Source of the DNA: Hydrogenophaga sp. A37
GTDB lineage: Bacteria; Pseudomonadota; Gammaproteobacteria; Burkholderiales; Burkholderiaceae_C
Direction of reading: 5' to 3'
DNA: 46,825 nucleotides
Assembly: GCF_002001205.1 (NCBI RefSeq)
Contig: NZ_MUNZ01000145.1
Span: forward strand, 1 to 46,825
The translations under genes and the position numbers were made by a program. Positions 35,001-43,199 of this stretch are shown piece after piece. The first letter of the stretch is position 1. The number at the start of each line of letters is the position of its first letter. A model generated the notes under the pieces. It was not told where the DNA came from. It saw only the letters and a program-made list of their open reading frames with translations, and did not search any database.

Positions 35001-36182
35001 CTATGTCTTGTCATTTTTTGAAAGATCAACGACGGGCCTTAGGTGGACACCCTTTCGATCAATCTCGGCAAGTTGGCCTGCGTACATGGAACTGATTCTC
35101 TTGAGTTCGTCAAGCGCCGCATTCTTAAATTCGGAAATGACGACCGCGCTTGCAGACCCCGGCGGGATCTCAACTGTTCTCTCTTCTTTTAGTGTTGGCC
35201 AGAAGATACGAAACTCATCCTGCCACGCGTCGTCAATGTGCTTGAGAAAATGACTGCGATTGTGGTCTATTGTGTAATTGCAATCGCTTGATATTCCTTG
35301 AGCCCCAAGCTGTTTGTCTATTGTGGTCTTGAGGGCTTCGATATTATCTATTCTAACGCAGAATTTTCTATTGAATCTCGCGGCAATGGCGTTGCTGAAG
35401 GAATTTGCAAAGCAAAGAACTAATCCATTTTCATGTCTTAGCTCTCTAATATATATGTCTGGTACTGGCTTCCCACTGGAGTATCTGTTTCTTTCAAAAC
35501 TCACAAGACTAATGTTTCCCTCAAAGTCACACCCCGCTCGACTTGCATCTTGCAACGAAATGTTCGAATTGAGTATTAGGTTCTCATCTGGTGTCATTTG
35601 TTGCGCGCGCTCCTCCGACTTGTATGTGCTCGATGGCTTTATTGGGAGCTTTCCACCATCAGTCCATGTTTTGATCATCCACTCCTCTTGCAGGTAAACA
35701 TATTTACCACCGTCTCTTATGCAGCAGGTCTCTCGGTGATTTGCTGTCTCGTTGAGGTCGATTTTTTTGTGGATATGTTCAACGTAGTCGCGGGTGCTAA
35801 CGATGTGTGGAAAATCACGGCATGATCGAATAACCCCAATAGTGGTAAACAGTTTTCCGCGAAGCAGAAGATTGGCAGTGGCTCGTTGTTTGATTTCGTT
35901 TGTATAATCTCGATACGATGATTGTCCTTGAATATATGCGCTGATTATTGAGAATAGTTCGGTAGCCCCATGCTCCGGTAGGCGACGCAGCATCTCTATA
36001 ATGGTATAGATATCGTCGTGGACTGCCAAGAAGCAGTTTTCATCAAGCTCGCATTGATTGATGGAAAAACCACCCTCTCCATGGAATAGAAATCGACATT
36101 CAAAAAATCTGCATCTAAAAAAGCGCTTGCTGTCAATCCGAACGTCGCATCGGAAAAAGTCCTGATTTTCAACGGTTTCCAT
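35001..36182 (-). CDS. unknown protein encoded in an AT-rich, probably acquired patch
   Basis: The 393-residue product is not one I recognise. The ATG at 36182 is chosen for its GGAGG site five bases upstream; in-frame starts at 36194 and 36218 (GTG) exist. The N-terminus has a short pentapeptide-like stretch (FFRCDVRIDSKRFFRCRFFE). A middle part follows with several Cys and His, and the C-terminal half has LVSFERNRYSSGKPVPD and FLKHIDDAWQDEFRIFWPTL. The latter recalls the K-x(n)-Q-x-E-x-R motif seen in some phage-defence or mobile-element proteins. Composition differs sharply from the neighbours: 18 of 60 bases at 35401-35460 are G/C, against 43 of 60 at 36481-36540. No transposase or integrase adjoins it. 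Its upstream region is rich in small inverted repeats. Confidence 0.7.
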   Translation of the reverse strand: METVENQDFFRCDVRIDSKRFFRCRFFECRFLFHGEGGFSINQCELDENCFLAVHDDIYTIIEMLRRLPEHGATELFSIISAYIQGQSSYRDYTNEIKQRATANLLLRGKLFTTIGVIRSCRDFPHIVSTRDYVEHIHKKIDLNETANHRETCCIRDGGKYVYLQEEWMIKTWTDGGKLPIKPSSTYKSEERAQQMTPDENLILNSNISLQDASRAGCDFEGNISLVSFERNRYSSGKPVPDIYIRELRHENGLVLCFANSFSNAIAARFNRKFCVRIDNIEALKTTIDKQLGAQGISSDCNYTIDHNRSHFLKHIDDAWQDEFRIFWPTLKEERTVEIPPGSASAVVISEFKNAALDELKRISSMYAGQLAEIDRKGVHLRPVVDLSKNDKT

Positions 36183-36326
36183 TGATTCCTCCATCTGTTT
36201 AGGGGTGCCGTGTTTCACGGGAATCAGGCGCCGGCTAGTGAACTAAGTATGCCAATAACCTGGAAGTGAAAGGCGGCACCTGGGATTTCCTTTCAGATGG
36301 TCATTGATTTAGCAACCCGCAGTAGC

Positions 36327-36869
36327 TCAGTTTGCAGATTGCAACTCAATAGTGAAAAACCGACTAAACGGATCATCCCTGTAATCCGCAAACGGCCCAC
36401 ATTCCAAAAACCCAAATCGCCGGTACATCGCCATCGCCGGTTCAAACGCCGGCGTGCTTCCGGTTTCCAGGCTCACCCGCGCGTAGCCGCGCTGGCGTGC
36501 GAGGGAGAGAAGTTCGGTGAGGATGGCTTGGGCGGCGCCCTGGCGCAGGTGGCGCGCGCTGGTGCGCATGGACTTGAGTTCGCCGTGCCCGCCGCCGAAC
36601 GCGGTGGTGGGCGCCAGTTCCTTGATGGCGCCCATGGCGAGCAGTTCGCCTTCAGCCTCGTCGGGTGAGTCCGAAGGCGCGGGGCGCCAGGCGGTCAGGA
36701 ACGTGATCTCCGGCCGGCGCAGACCGTCGAGGTCCAGCGCAAACACGCACTCGGGCGGCGACTCGGCGCGCATGCCGGCGAGGTGCTCCTCCAGCAGGGC
36801 GATCACCTGCTGGTGAGTGAGTTCGCGGTCGATGCGGATGTGGAACGGGCGCGGCTGTGCGTCGTTCAT
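36327..36869 (-). CDS. GNAT-family N-acetyltransferase
   Basis: This 180-residue protein has the GNAT core. Strand and pyrophosphate-loop residues are ELKSMRTSARHLRQGAAQAIL (the R/Q-x-x-G-x-A signature), followed by ARVSLETGSTPAFEPAMAMYRRFGFLECGPFADY. It would transfer an acetyl group from acetyl-CoA to an amine; the acceptor is unknown. The AT-rich character of the preceding patch extends into its 3' end (about 36327-36370), while the rest is GC-rich like the genome. The acquired segment's edge may therefore lie close to the stop codon. Confidence 0.85.
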   Translation of the reverse strand: MNDAQPRPFHIRIDRELTHQQVIALLEEHLAGMRAESPPECVFALDLDGLRRPEITFLTAWRPAPSDSPDEAEGELLAMGAIKELAPTTAFGGGHGELKSMRTSARHLRQGAAQAILTELLSLARQRGYARVSLETGSTPAFEPAMAMYRRFGFLECGPFADYRDDPFSRFFTIELQSAN

Positions 36870-36934
36870 GTGGCGTCCCTCCCCGGGTGGCGTTGCTGTG
36901 GGCTATTGGCTCTGCGGCCATTGTGTACGGTTTG

Positions 36935-37381
36935 TTACGAAGGGGGCAAGGGGGTGCAGAGCGCCTTGATGTCTTCGATGCGCGGCTCGGTGAGCCACAG
37001 CGTGTCCACCAGCTGAAACACATGCGGCGCCAAAGGTGTGCCGACGACCTCGTCTCTGCGCAAGCCACGGCCACAGAGTTCGGCCTTGGTGTGGTGCCGG
37101 TCGCCTGCATCCACCACCATGAAGGACCCGCCGTTGGGCGAGGGGCGGAAGCGAAGGCACACGAGTTGCCGCTGGCTGGCCTGGGTGCCCTCGCCCCAGG
37201 GGCCCATGATGAGGTCGATGTGGGGGAAATGCTGGGGTGAGCCGACTGTCCACTGGACGTAGTAGATGGCTTGCGTTCCCTCGTCGTCCGAGAGGTCGCC
37301 CCAGATGGTCTTCGACGTCTGCCCACAGCAGTCGCAGGTGCCTTGGGAATCTTTCCAGAATGTGGCGGTCAAGGACGTCAT
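36935..37381 (-). CDS. hypothetical protein with CDCCG motif
   Basis: The 148-residue product has an N-terminal WKDSQGTCDCCGQTSKTIWGDLSD with three closely spaced cysteines that could bind a metal. A compact domain with many aromatic residues follows (IYYVQWTVGSPQHFPHIDLIMGPWGEG). I do not recognise the family. It starts six bases after the stop of the secreted protein gene 37388-37819, on the same strand, so the two are probably co-transcribed. There is no signal peptide, so it is likely cytoplasmic. Confidence 0.65.
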   Translation of the reverse strand: MTSLTATFWKDSQGTCDCCGQTSKTIWGDLSDDEGTQAIYYVQWTVGSPQHFPHIDLIMGPWGEGTQASQRQLVCLRFRPSPNGGSFMVVDAGDRHHTKAELCGRGLRRDEVVGTPLAPHVFQLVDTLWLTEPRIEDIKALCTPLPPS

Positions 37382-37387
37382 GGGTCG

Positions 37388-37819
37388 TCAGTACAACACT
37401 TGCAGCTTGTCGTCAAAAGTGAGCGCGCTGATGGTCCAGCCGTTCTTTCCCCGGTAGCTGTAGAAGTGCCAGCGGGTGGCGTGCATGTCGAATTTGTGGA
37501 TGTAGGTCAGCCGCACCAGGGAGCTGCCCACGCGTTTTTCTTCGATGAACTCGTGGCCTCTTGATGCGCCGAAACGGGTGGTCCATACAGGAAGCGCCAG
37601 GTTCGCCTGCCCCACCATGCTCTCGAACTCCGCACTGCTCACCACAAAGAGCGGCTGGATGCTTTTGAGTCCACCGGCGAGGTCGCCACGGCCCACGGTT
37701 TCCATGGCGGCGTCAGTCGCCTTCTTGAGATCTTCAATGGTCGGAACCCCCTGGGCTGAGGCCGACGCAGCCGCAAGCAAGAGAGCGATGGTGGTGATGA
37801 CGCGCGAAAGCAGTTTCAT
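37388..37819 (-). CDS. small secreted protein of unknown function
   Basis: The product is about 143 residues with a signal peptide (MKLLSRVITTIALLLAAASASAQG, cleavage after ASA). The mature part begins with a helical region (IEDLKKATDAAMETVGRGDLAGGLKSI). Strands ending TYIHKFDMHATRWHFYSYRGKNGWTIS follow, resembling small periplasmic DUF proteins that average the effect of a short beta-sheet. The ATG at 37819 has GGGAGG six bases upstream; the in-frame ATG at 37924 would hide the signal peptide. No function can be given. It forms a likely operon with the CDCCG protein. Confidence 0.75.
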   Translation of the reverse strand: MKLLSRVITTIALLLAAASASAQGVPTIEDLKKATDAAMETVGRGDLAGGLKSIQPLFVVSSAEFESMVGQANLALPVWTTRFGASRGHEFIEEKRVGSSLVRLTYIHKFDMHATRWHFYSYRGKNGWTISALTFDDKLQVLY

Positions 37820-38009
37820 GGTGTACCTCCCTGTGATGTAAATGATGGGAAAGGATACCGCTGCCTGGTAAGAGACTGGCTTGCCCAGCCGCGATGGTTG
37901 ACCGTCAGTGTTTGCACATGTCAAGTCCCGGGAGGTGTCCGCAGTACGGGTTGCTCAAGCTGCCCGCACTGCGAGCCGATAAGCACTGAACACCTCTCAA
38001 GGATTCGCC

Positions 38010-38219
38010 ATGGATGTCTCTCCCTCACCCGCCTTGCTCGTGGACCGCGTGCTTCAGATGGGCAACAGCCAGACCAAGCAAGAAGTGCAAATCAACGTGC
38101 TGAAAAAAGCCATGGACATGCAGGAGTCGGCGTCGGCGGCGTTGCTGAACGCTGTGGCGGGGAACCTGCCGCTGGCGGGCAGTGGGTCGGTGGGGACGCA
38201 GGTCAACACGATGGCTTGA
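38010..38219 (+). CDS. YjfB-family putative motility protein
   Basis: This 69-residue protein matches the small YjfB family: an N-terminal MDVSPSPALLVDRVLQM, the conserved KQEVQINVLKKAMDMQESASAALLNAV helix, and a Gly/Ser-rich tail ending VGTQVNTMA. Members are often found with flagellar regulons and are named putative motility proteins; the mechanism is unknown. The ATG has AAGGA eight bases upstream. No flagellar genes lie nearby, so it is probably an isolated member of the regulon. Confidence 0.78.
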   Translation: MDVSPSPALLVDRVLQMGNSQTKQEVQINVLKKAMDMQESASAALLNAVAGNLPLAGSGSVGTQVNTMA

Positions 38220-38301
38220 TGCCGGTGCCTGGATGACGTTCAGGCCTGTCCCACGCACCGCCGCGCTGCCATGCGACAGTGCCCCATTCGGCTTGACGGG
38301 G

Positions 38302-38751
38302 CTATTGCAGTTGGAACACGAACGGGTGGCGAACGTACAGTGACACCCCCACACCGTCGCGGGTGGGTGGGACAAACTTCCATTGAGATACCGCGTCACT
38401 GGCCAGCTCGGTCAAGTCCTTGTGGCTGCTCTCGATGACCTTGATGTCGCCCACAGATCCGTCAGGCAACACCCGGAACTGCAGCAGTACCTTCCCTTCG
38501 ATGCCACGCTGGCGAAGGTGGTCCAGGTATTTGGGCAGCTCGACCTTCACCAACCGTAAGGGCGCGTCCAGGGGCGGCCAGATTTGCCGGTCCAGCACCG
38601 AGTTGGACAGTGCACGTTCCGCTTCGGCGCTGTTCAGTGTGGTTTCGTCGGTCCCGACCTGGTATCCGCCCCGTTTGTGCAACTGGGCGCAGCCGCCCAG
38701 CAGAACCAAGGGCAACAGGCAGGCGAGGACGCGCAAGGGTGAGAGGAGCAT
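38302..38751 (-). CDS. lipoprotein with TonB C-terminal-like domain
   Basis: The 149-residue product has a lipoprotein signal (hydrophobic core LRVLACLLPLVLLGGC, lipobox LGGC). The C-terminal domain resembles the TonB C-terminal fold: PKYLDHLRQRGIEGKVLLQF, LPDGSVGDIKVIESS, DLTELASDAVSQWKFVPPT. It lacks a transmembrane anchor and Pro-rich spacer of true TonB, so it is a TonB-like outer or inner membrane lipoprotein rather than an energy transducer. The ATG at 38751 is chosen to place the signal peptide at the start. Its role is unknown. Confidence 0.78.
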   Translation of the reverse strand: MLLSPLRVLACLLPLVLLGGCAQLHKRGGYQVGTDETTLNSAEAERALSNSVLDRQIWPPLDAPLRLVKVELPKYLDHLRQRGIEGKVLLQFRVLPDGSVGDIKVIESSHKDLTELASDAVSQWKFVPPTRDGVGVSLYVRHPFVFQLQ

Positions 38752-38989
38752 GTGTGTGTTTTGGTGGGGCAGCGGGGCACGCGATGATTTCATGACACCG
38801 CCGCAGCTCCGTGCCTTTGCGCCGCTCAAGGCGGGGGTGTCGCAAAAAGGCATCAATCCCCGCAGACGGTGCTTCCCCCCTGCACACATCTCCCGCTACA
38901 GTTCGTCTCCCGCCGTTTTGCCGAGGTCGCCATTGACCTTCCGAGTGCGGCGATCCCCACCCTTTCTTCCACCCCACAAGGAGAACAAC

Positions 38990-39049
38990 ATGCAAAAGAA
39001 CACGACCTCCCTGTGGGCTGGGTCAGCGGTGGCGGGGCTTTCGGTTTAA
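38990..39049 (+). CDS. 19-codon ORF with strong ribosome site upstream of rtcB (leader peptide or remnant)
   Basis: An AAGGAG site seven bases before the ATG starts a reading frame for MQKNTTSLWAGSAVAGLSV, then TAA. The strong site argues that it is translated. The residues resemble the first half of a signal peptide, so it may be the 5' stub of a lost secreted-protein gene. Alternatively it may be a regulatory leader for rtcB-prfH, whose ATG is 137 bases downstream. The stop codon lies inside an inverted repeat. Confidence 0.45.
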   Translation: MQKNTTSLWAGSAVAGLSV

Positions 39050-39060
39050 CCGTCGGTTAA
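39046..39060. promoter_or_regulatory. palindrome TTAACCG-T-CGGTTAA overlapping the short ORF stop
   Basis: A perfect 7-bp inverted repeat with a single central base. A one-base loop cannot form a stable hairpin, so a protein-binding site is the more likely reading. It lies 127 bases before rtcB. Confidence 0.45.
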
Positions 39061-39186
39061 GCCTCCCCCTCCTTTTGTTCCGCGCCCCCCGGTGCGCCGC
39101 CTGACGCGAAAGCGTTGGCCGCGCGGTGGTGGTGTGCGCGCGTCTGTCCCGGTCCGGTTTCAACGTTTTTTGAATCTGGATTTTTC

Positions 39187-40335
39187 ATGGGCAATTTTGT
39201 CAAGAAGCTGTCGGACCGCGCCTGCGTGGTCGCGTCCGACGCGACGTGGATGGAAGACGCGGCCATCGCGCAGCTGATCACCACGTCACAACTCGAGGGC
39301 ATGCAGCGCGTCGCTGGCATGCCCGATCTGCACCCCGGCCGCGGTTACCCGGTCGGCGCTGCGTTTTTCTCGACGGAGCGTTTCTACCCCGCACTCGTGG
39401 GCAACGACATCGGCTGCGGCATGGCGCTGTGGCAAACCGACTTGCAGGCGAGCGCGGTCCGGCTGGACAAGCTGGAGAAGCGCGTGGGCAACATCGACGG
39501 CCCGATGGACGACGCGGACGCGCGGGCGCAAGCCATGTCAGACGCCGGTGTGTTGCCCAGTGGTCACGAGGCCTCGCTGGGCACCATCGGCGGCGGCAAC
39601 CACTTTGCCGAGTTTCAGCAGGTGGACACCGTGCACGCGCCCGAGGCGCTGGCCGCGCTGGGCATCGACAAGCAGCGTCTGCTGCTCTTGGTGCACAGCG
39701 GCTCGCGGGGCCTGGGTGAGTGCGTCCTGCGCCAGCATGTGGATGCCTTCGGGCATGCCGGTCTGGTGGCCGACACGCCCGAGGCCGCGGCTTACCTGGC
39801 GCAGCACGACGCGGCCTTGCGCTACGCGCGCTGCAACCGCCAGCTGGTGGCGCAGCGGCTGCTGGGCAACGTGCGGGCCGAGGGTCGCTGTGTGCTGGAC
39901 GTGCACCACAACTTCGTGGCGCCTTCGTCCATCCACGGGCAGGCCGGCTGGCTGCACCGCAAGGGCGCAACGCCGTCGGACGCCGGGCCGGTGTTGATTC
40001 CCGGCTCGCGCGGCGACCACAGCTACCTGGTGCGGCCCACGCGCGTGTGCCACGACACCTTGTTGTCGCTGGCGCACGGCGCTGGGCGCAAGTGGATTCG
40101 CTCGGCCTGCAAGGACCGCCTGTTCAAGCTGATGACGCCCACGCAGATGGGGCGCACGGCGCTGGGCAGCCGCGTGATCTGCAACGACCGGCAACTGATC
40201 TACGAGGAAGCGCCACAGGCCTACAAAGGCATCGACAGCGTGGTGCAGTCGCTGGTGGGTGCGGGCCTGATCGAGCTGCTGGCCCGGACCAAACCGGTGC
40301 TGACCTACAAGACCCGTGGGGAGTGCTGCGAATGA
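39187..40335 (+). CDS. rtcB: RNA ligase RtcB (RtcB2-type, paired with PrfH)
   Basis: The 382-residue enzyme joins RNA 2',3'-cyclic phosphate (3'-phosphate) and 5'-OH ends with GTP and Mn2+. Motifs are GNDIGCGM (Cys77 metal ligand), GTIGGGNHF (His139), VHSGSRGLG (His170), DVHHNF (His240/241), HRKGATPSD and SLAHGAGR with the guanylated His (about His297). All are intact. It is shorter than E. coli RtcB, as expected for the PrfH-linked group. The ATG at 39187 begins the family N-terminus. It overlaps prfH by four bases. Published work links such RtcB-PrfH pairs to rescue and religation of ribosomes cut in the 16S decoding centre. No RtcR activator gene or RtcA cyclase adjoins it. Confidence 0.93.
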   Translation: MGNFVKKLSDRACVVASDATWMEDAAIAQLITTSQLEGMQRVAGMPDLHPGRGYPVGAAFFSTERFYPALVGNDIGCGMALWQTDLQASAVRLDKLEKRVGNIDGPMDDADARAQAMSDAGVLPSGHEASLGTIGGGNHFAEFQQVDTVHAPEALAALGIDKQRLLLLVHSGSRGLGECVLRQHVDAFGHAGLVADTPEAAAYLAQHDAALRYARCNRQLVAQRLLGNVRAEGRCVLDVHHNFVAPSSIHGQAGWLHRKGATPSDAGPVLIPGSRGDHSYLVRPTRVCHDTLLSLAHGAGRKWIRSACKDRLFKLMTPTQMGRTALGSRVICNDRQLIYEEAPQAYKGIDSVVQSLVGAGLIELLARTKPVLTYKTRGECCE

Positions 40336-40964
40336 TCTTGCTGCAACTCACCGCCAACACGGGGCCTGAAGAATGTTGCCTGGCCGTGCGCAAGGCGCTG
40401 GCGCAACTGCTGCGCGAATGCGAGGGCGCGGAGGTGCGCGCCGAGCTGCTGGAGCAGGTGCCCAGCGAGGTGCCGGGCAATTTCCGCTCGGTGCTGCTGG
40501 CGCTGGAGGGTGCGCAGGCGCTGGCCCTGGCTTCGCGCTGGAGTGGCAGCGTGTTATGGAGCTGCCCCAGCCCTTACCGGCCGGGCCACAGGCGCAAGAA
40601 CTGGTTCATCGGGGTGGAGGTCTTCGAGACCGACGCGCCGGGCGCCAGCGGCGAGCCGCTGCACGACAAGGACCTGCGCTTCGAGACCCAGCGCGCCAGC
40701 GGCCCAGGTGGCCAGCACGTCAACAAGACCGATTCGGCCGTGCGCGCCACGCACGTGCCCACCGGCCTGAGCGTGAAGGTGCAGACCGAACGCAGCCAGC
40801 ACGCCAACAAACGCCTCGCCCGCGCCCTGCTGGCGCACAAGCTGGCGGCCCAGGCGGACGACGCCGCCAGCGCTGCCCGCAACCAACGCTGGCGACAGCA
40901 CCACGGCGTGGAGCGCGGGAATGCGACCCGAGCGTTTCGGGGGGAGGGGTTTGTGGAGGTGTAG
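40332..40964 (+). CDS. prfH: peptide chain release factor homolog PrfH
   Basis: The 210-residue protein is a short release-factor homolog. It has [17 protein letters not shown], typical of PrfH, and the peptidyl-hydrolysis motif [20 protein letters not shown] (GGQ at 126-128). It lacks the codon-recognition domain length of RF1/RF2. It should release peptides from ribosomes stalled by damage, while RtcB reseals the rRNA. The ATG at 40332 overlaps the rtcB stop by four bases (ATGA), giving tight translational coupling. Nothing is broken. A toxin-antitoxin pair follows 60 bases downstream. Confidence 0.93.
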   Translation: MILLQLTANTGPEECCLAVRKALAQLLRECEGAEVRAELLEQVPSEVPGNFRSVLLALEGAQALALASRWSGSVLWSCPSPYRPGHRRKNWFIGVEVFETDAPGASGEPLHDKDLRFETQRASGPGGQHVNKTDSAVRATHVPTGLSVKVQTERSQHANKRLARALLAHKLAAQADDAASAARNQRWRQHHGVERGNATRAFRGEGFVEV

Positions 40965-41024
40965 GCCCGGCAGAGCGGTCCCCGCCTAGAATGCATCGCA
41001 TCTGCAACGCATCAGGTCCATCCC

Positions 41025-41309
41025 ATGAAAACCGCCACCTTGCCTTCGCTTCGCGTCGATCCCCAATTGCGTGATGCCGCGCAGAGCGTGCTGCAGGAGG
41101 GGGAGACCTTGTCGGGCTTCATCGAAGCTTCGGTGCGCGAAACCATCGAGCGCCGACGCACCCGCGCGGAGTTCGTGGCGCGTGGGCTGGTTTCACGAGA
41201 TCAGGCGCGGGCCACGGGCGTCTACTTTGCTGCGAGCGAGGTGCATGCCGAACTGGGTGGGCTGCTGAGCCATGCCCGGGCGAAGGTGCAGAAGCGGGTG
41301 CAGGGTTGA
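41025..41309 (+). CDS. antitoxin of the YlcI/YnfO-like ribbon-helix-helix type
   Basis: The 94-residue protein has a ribbon-helix-helix-like N-terminal part (TATLPSLRVDPQLRDAAQSVL, GETLSGFIEASVRETIERRRTR). The tail contains FVARGLVSRDQARATGVYFAASEVHAELGG, found in YlcI/YnfO-type antitoxins. It would bind its own promoter and the adjacent ParE-like toxin. Its stop overlaps the toxin's TTG start by three bases, the usual arrangement. A gap of 60 bases after prfH with a TAGAAT-like element probably holds its promoter. Confidence 0.85.
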   Translation: MKTATLPSLRVDPQLRDAAQSVLQEGETLSGFIEASVRETIERRRTRAEFVARGLVSRDQARATGVYFAASEVHAELGGLLSHARAKVQKRVQG

Positions 41310-41617
41310 GCTTCGCGGTCCGGTACAGCGCCGGTGCCCGTGACGACCTGATCCGCCTCTACCAGTTCTTGCTGGACCGGGCCAGCACGGTCGAAGACCT
41401 GGATCTGGCCGAGCAGGCGCTGAACGCGATCACCAGCGCGATGGACAGCCTGGGCCGTTCACCCTTCATCTACCGCAAAGCGGGCCAGAGCCCGTTTCTG
41501 CGTGAGCTGCTGATCCCGTTCGGGCACAGCGGCTACGTTGCCCTGTTCGAGATCGAAGACGCCTCGACCGTGACCATTCTGGCGGTGCGCCACCAGCTGG
41601 AAGACGATTACCACTGA
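41306..41617 (+). CDS. parE: RelE/ParE-family toxin
   Basis: The 103-residue protein has the ParE pattern: FAVRYSAGARDDLIRLYQFLLDRAS at the start, AEQALNAITSAMDSLGRSPFIYRKAG in the middle, then LRELLIPFGHSGYVALFEIED and VTILAVRHQLEDDYH at the end. ParE toxins poison DNA gyrase, while RelE relatives cleave mRNA; the ...VRHQLEDDYH ending favours the ParE side. The TTG at 41306 overlaps the antitoxin stop as TTGA; no later start fits the fold. It forms a type II pair with the preceding gene. Confidence 0.87.
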   Translation: MSFAVRYSAGARDDLIRLYQFLLDRASTVEDLDLAEQALNAITSAMDSLGRSPFIYRKAGQSPFLRELLIPFGHSGYVALFEIEDASTVTILAVRHQLEDDYH

Positions 41618-41642
41618 GGGTGGTTGATTCCGGGTGCCGCTG

Positions 41643-43160
41643 CTACGGCCGCCGCAACATCCGCGCCGCCAGCACGCTGGCCAGCAGCACCAGCGCGCTG
41701 CCCGTCAGCGCCGTGAACTGCAGCGCGTCGGTGAAGGCGGCGCGGGCCATGAGGGTCAGTGTTTGCGCCGCTTCGGCGGGCAGGCGTTCGGCCACCGCGA
41801 GGGCGCCGCCCAGGGTGGCGAGTGCTTCCGGCGGCAGGCCTTCGCCGCCGGCCTGTGTGAGCTGCTGGCGGTAGATCAGCGTGCCCGCGCTGCCGAACAG
41901 CGCGATGCCCAGCGCGCCGCAGAATTCCGAGCTGGTTTCGGCGATGGCCGAGGCGGCGCCCGCGCGCTCGGGCGGCGCCGAGGTGATGATCTGTTCGGTG
42001 CCGATGGCGAAGACCGGCGCCATGCCCAGGCTGACCACGACCATGCCGGCCACCAGCACCCAGAGCGCCCAGGGGCCGTCGGCCCACACCATCATCAGCA
42101 TGCCGGCCGCTGCCGCCGCGAGGCACCACACCATCACCGGCCCGGGCCCGAAGCGCCGCGCCAGCCAGGGCGCCAGCACCATGGAGCCAAACACGAAGCC
42201 GCCCGCCCACGGCACCGTGGCCCAGCCGGCCTGCAGCGGCGAGAGTGCCAGCACCATCTGCAGGTGCTGGGCAATGAAGATGTAAATGCCGAACATGGCC
42301 AGGCACGACAGCCCGTAGGCCATGATGGCCGTGCGAAAGGTGGGAATGGCGAACAGCCGCAGTTCGAGCAGCGGGTAGTCGATGCGCGACTGGCGCCGCA
42401 CGAACGCCACGCCGAGGGCCAGCCCGGCGAGCAGCAGCGCCAGCCGCTCCCAGCTCGGGCCGTGCTCGGCCATGGCCTTGATGGTGTAGATGGTGGCGAG
42501 CACGGCGGCCAGCGAGAGCAGCACGCTCGGTGGGTCGATGCGGCCGGCGTTTTCGTCGCGGTACTCGGGCAGCAGGCGCGGCCCGAGCGCCAGCAGCAGG
42601 GCCATCACCGGCACGGCGGGCAGGAACACCGAGCCCCACCAGAAGTGCTCCAGCAGCCAGCCGCCCACCAGCGGGCCGATGGCGCTGCCGACCGAGAACG
42701 CGGTGATCCACACGCCGATGGCGAACTGGCGCTGCGTCTCGTCGTGAAACATGTTGCGGATCAGCGAGAGCGTGGACGGCGCCAGCGTGGCGCCGGCAAT
42801 GCCGAGCAGCGCGCGCAGCACGATCAACTCGGCGGGCGTGCGCGCGAACGCGGCCAGCACGGAAGCCACCGCGAAGAAGGCCGCGCCGATCAGCAGCAGG
42901 CGGCGGCGCCCGATGCGGTCGCCCAGCGTGCCCATGGTGATCAGGAAGCCGGCGACGAAAAAGCCGTAGATGTCGATGATCCACAGCAGCTCCGATGCGC
43001 TGGGGGTCAGCGCCCGGCTGAGCGCGGGCACGGCCAGGTTGAGCACCGTGAGGTCCATGGCGTAGACCAGACAGGGCAGGGCGATCATGGCCAGGCCCCA
43101 CCACTCGCGGCGGGTGGCCTTGGCGGGCGTTGCAGTGGGGGAATTGGGTGAGGAGTTCAT
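41643..43160 (-). CDS. MFS efflux transporter, DHA2 family (SmvA/QacA-like)
   Basis: The 505-residue membrane protein has fourteen predicted helices. Motifs include DLTVLNLAVPALSRAL (motif D1 of the 14-helix group), GTLGDRIGRRRLLLIGAAFF (motif A), LRALLGIAGATLAPSTLSLI, and GVWITAFSVGSAIGPLVGG (motif C). It probably expels cationic drugs or dyes by proton antiport, like SmvA and QacA. No regulator gene is next to it. The ATG at 43160 begins shortly before the first helix. It lies convergent with the ParE gene, with 25 bases between stops. Confidence 0.87.
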   Translation of the reverse strand: MNSSPNSPTATPAKATRREWWGLAMIALPCLVYAMDLTVLNLAVPALSRALTPSASELLWIIDIYGFFVAGFLITMGTLGDRIGRRRLLLIGAAFFAVASVLAAFARTPAELIVLRALLGIAGATLAPSTLSLIRNMFHDETQRQFAIGVWITAFSVGSAIGPLVGGWLLEHFWWGSVFLPAVPVMALLLALGPRLLPEYRDENAGRIDPPSVLLSLAAVLATIYTIKAMAEHGPSWERLALLLAGLALGVAFVRRQSRIDYPLLELRLFAIPTFRTAIMAYGLSCLAMFGIYIFIAQHLQMVLALSPLQAGWATVPWAGGFVFGSMVLAPWLARRFGPGPVMVWCLAAAAAGMLMMVWADGPWALWVLVAGMVVVSLGMAPVFAIGTEQIITSAPPERAGAASAIAETSSEFCGALGIALFGSAGTLIYRQQLTQAGGEGLPPEALATLGGALAVAERLPAEAAQTLTLMARAAFTDALQFTALTGSALVLLASVLAARMLRRP

Positions 43161-43199
43161 GCCAGCGTCAGAGATGGAGCGCTCAGGCCCACTCAGGGT

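Larger units (their letters stand above)
38752..39186. other. gene-poor stretch upstream of rtcB
   Basis: Apart from the short ORF 38990-39049 and the palindrome at 39046-39060 I see no gene in these 435 bases. The right half (39061-39186) is GC-rich with pyrimidine runs (CCTCCCCCTCC) and ends in an AT-rich patch just before rtcB (CAACGTTTTTTGAATC). It probably holds the leader of the rtcB-prfH transcript. Confidence 0.5.
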
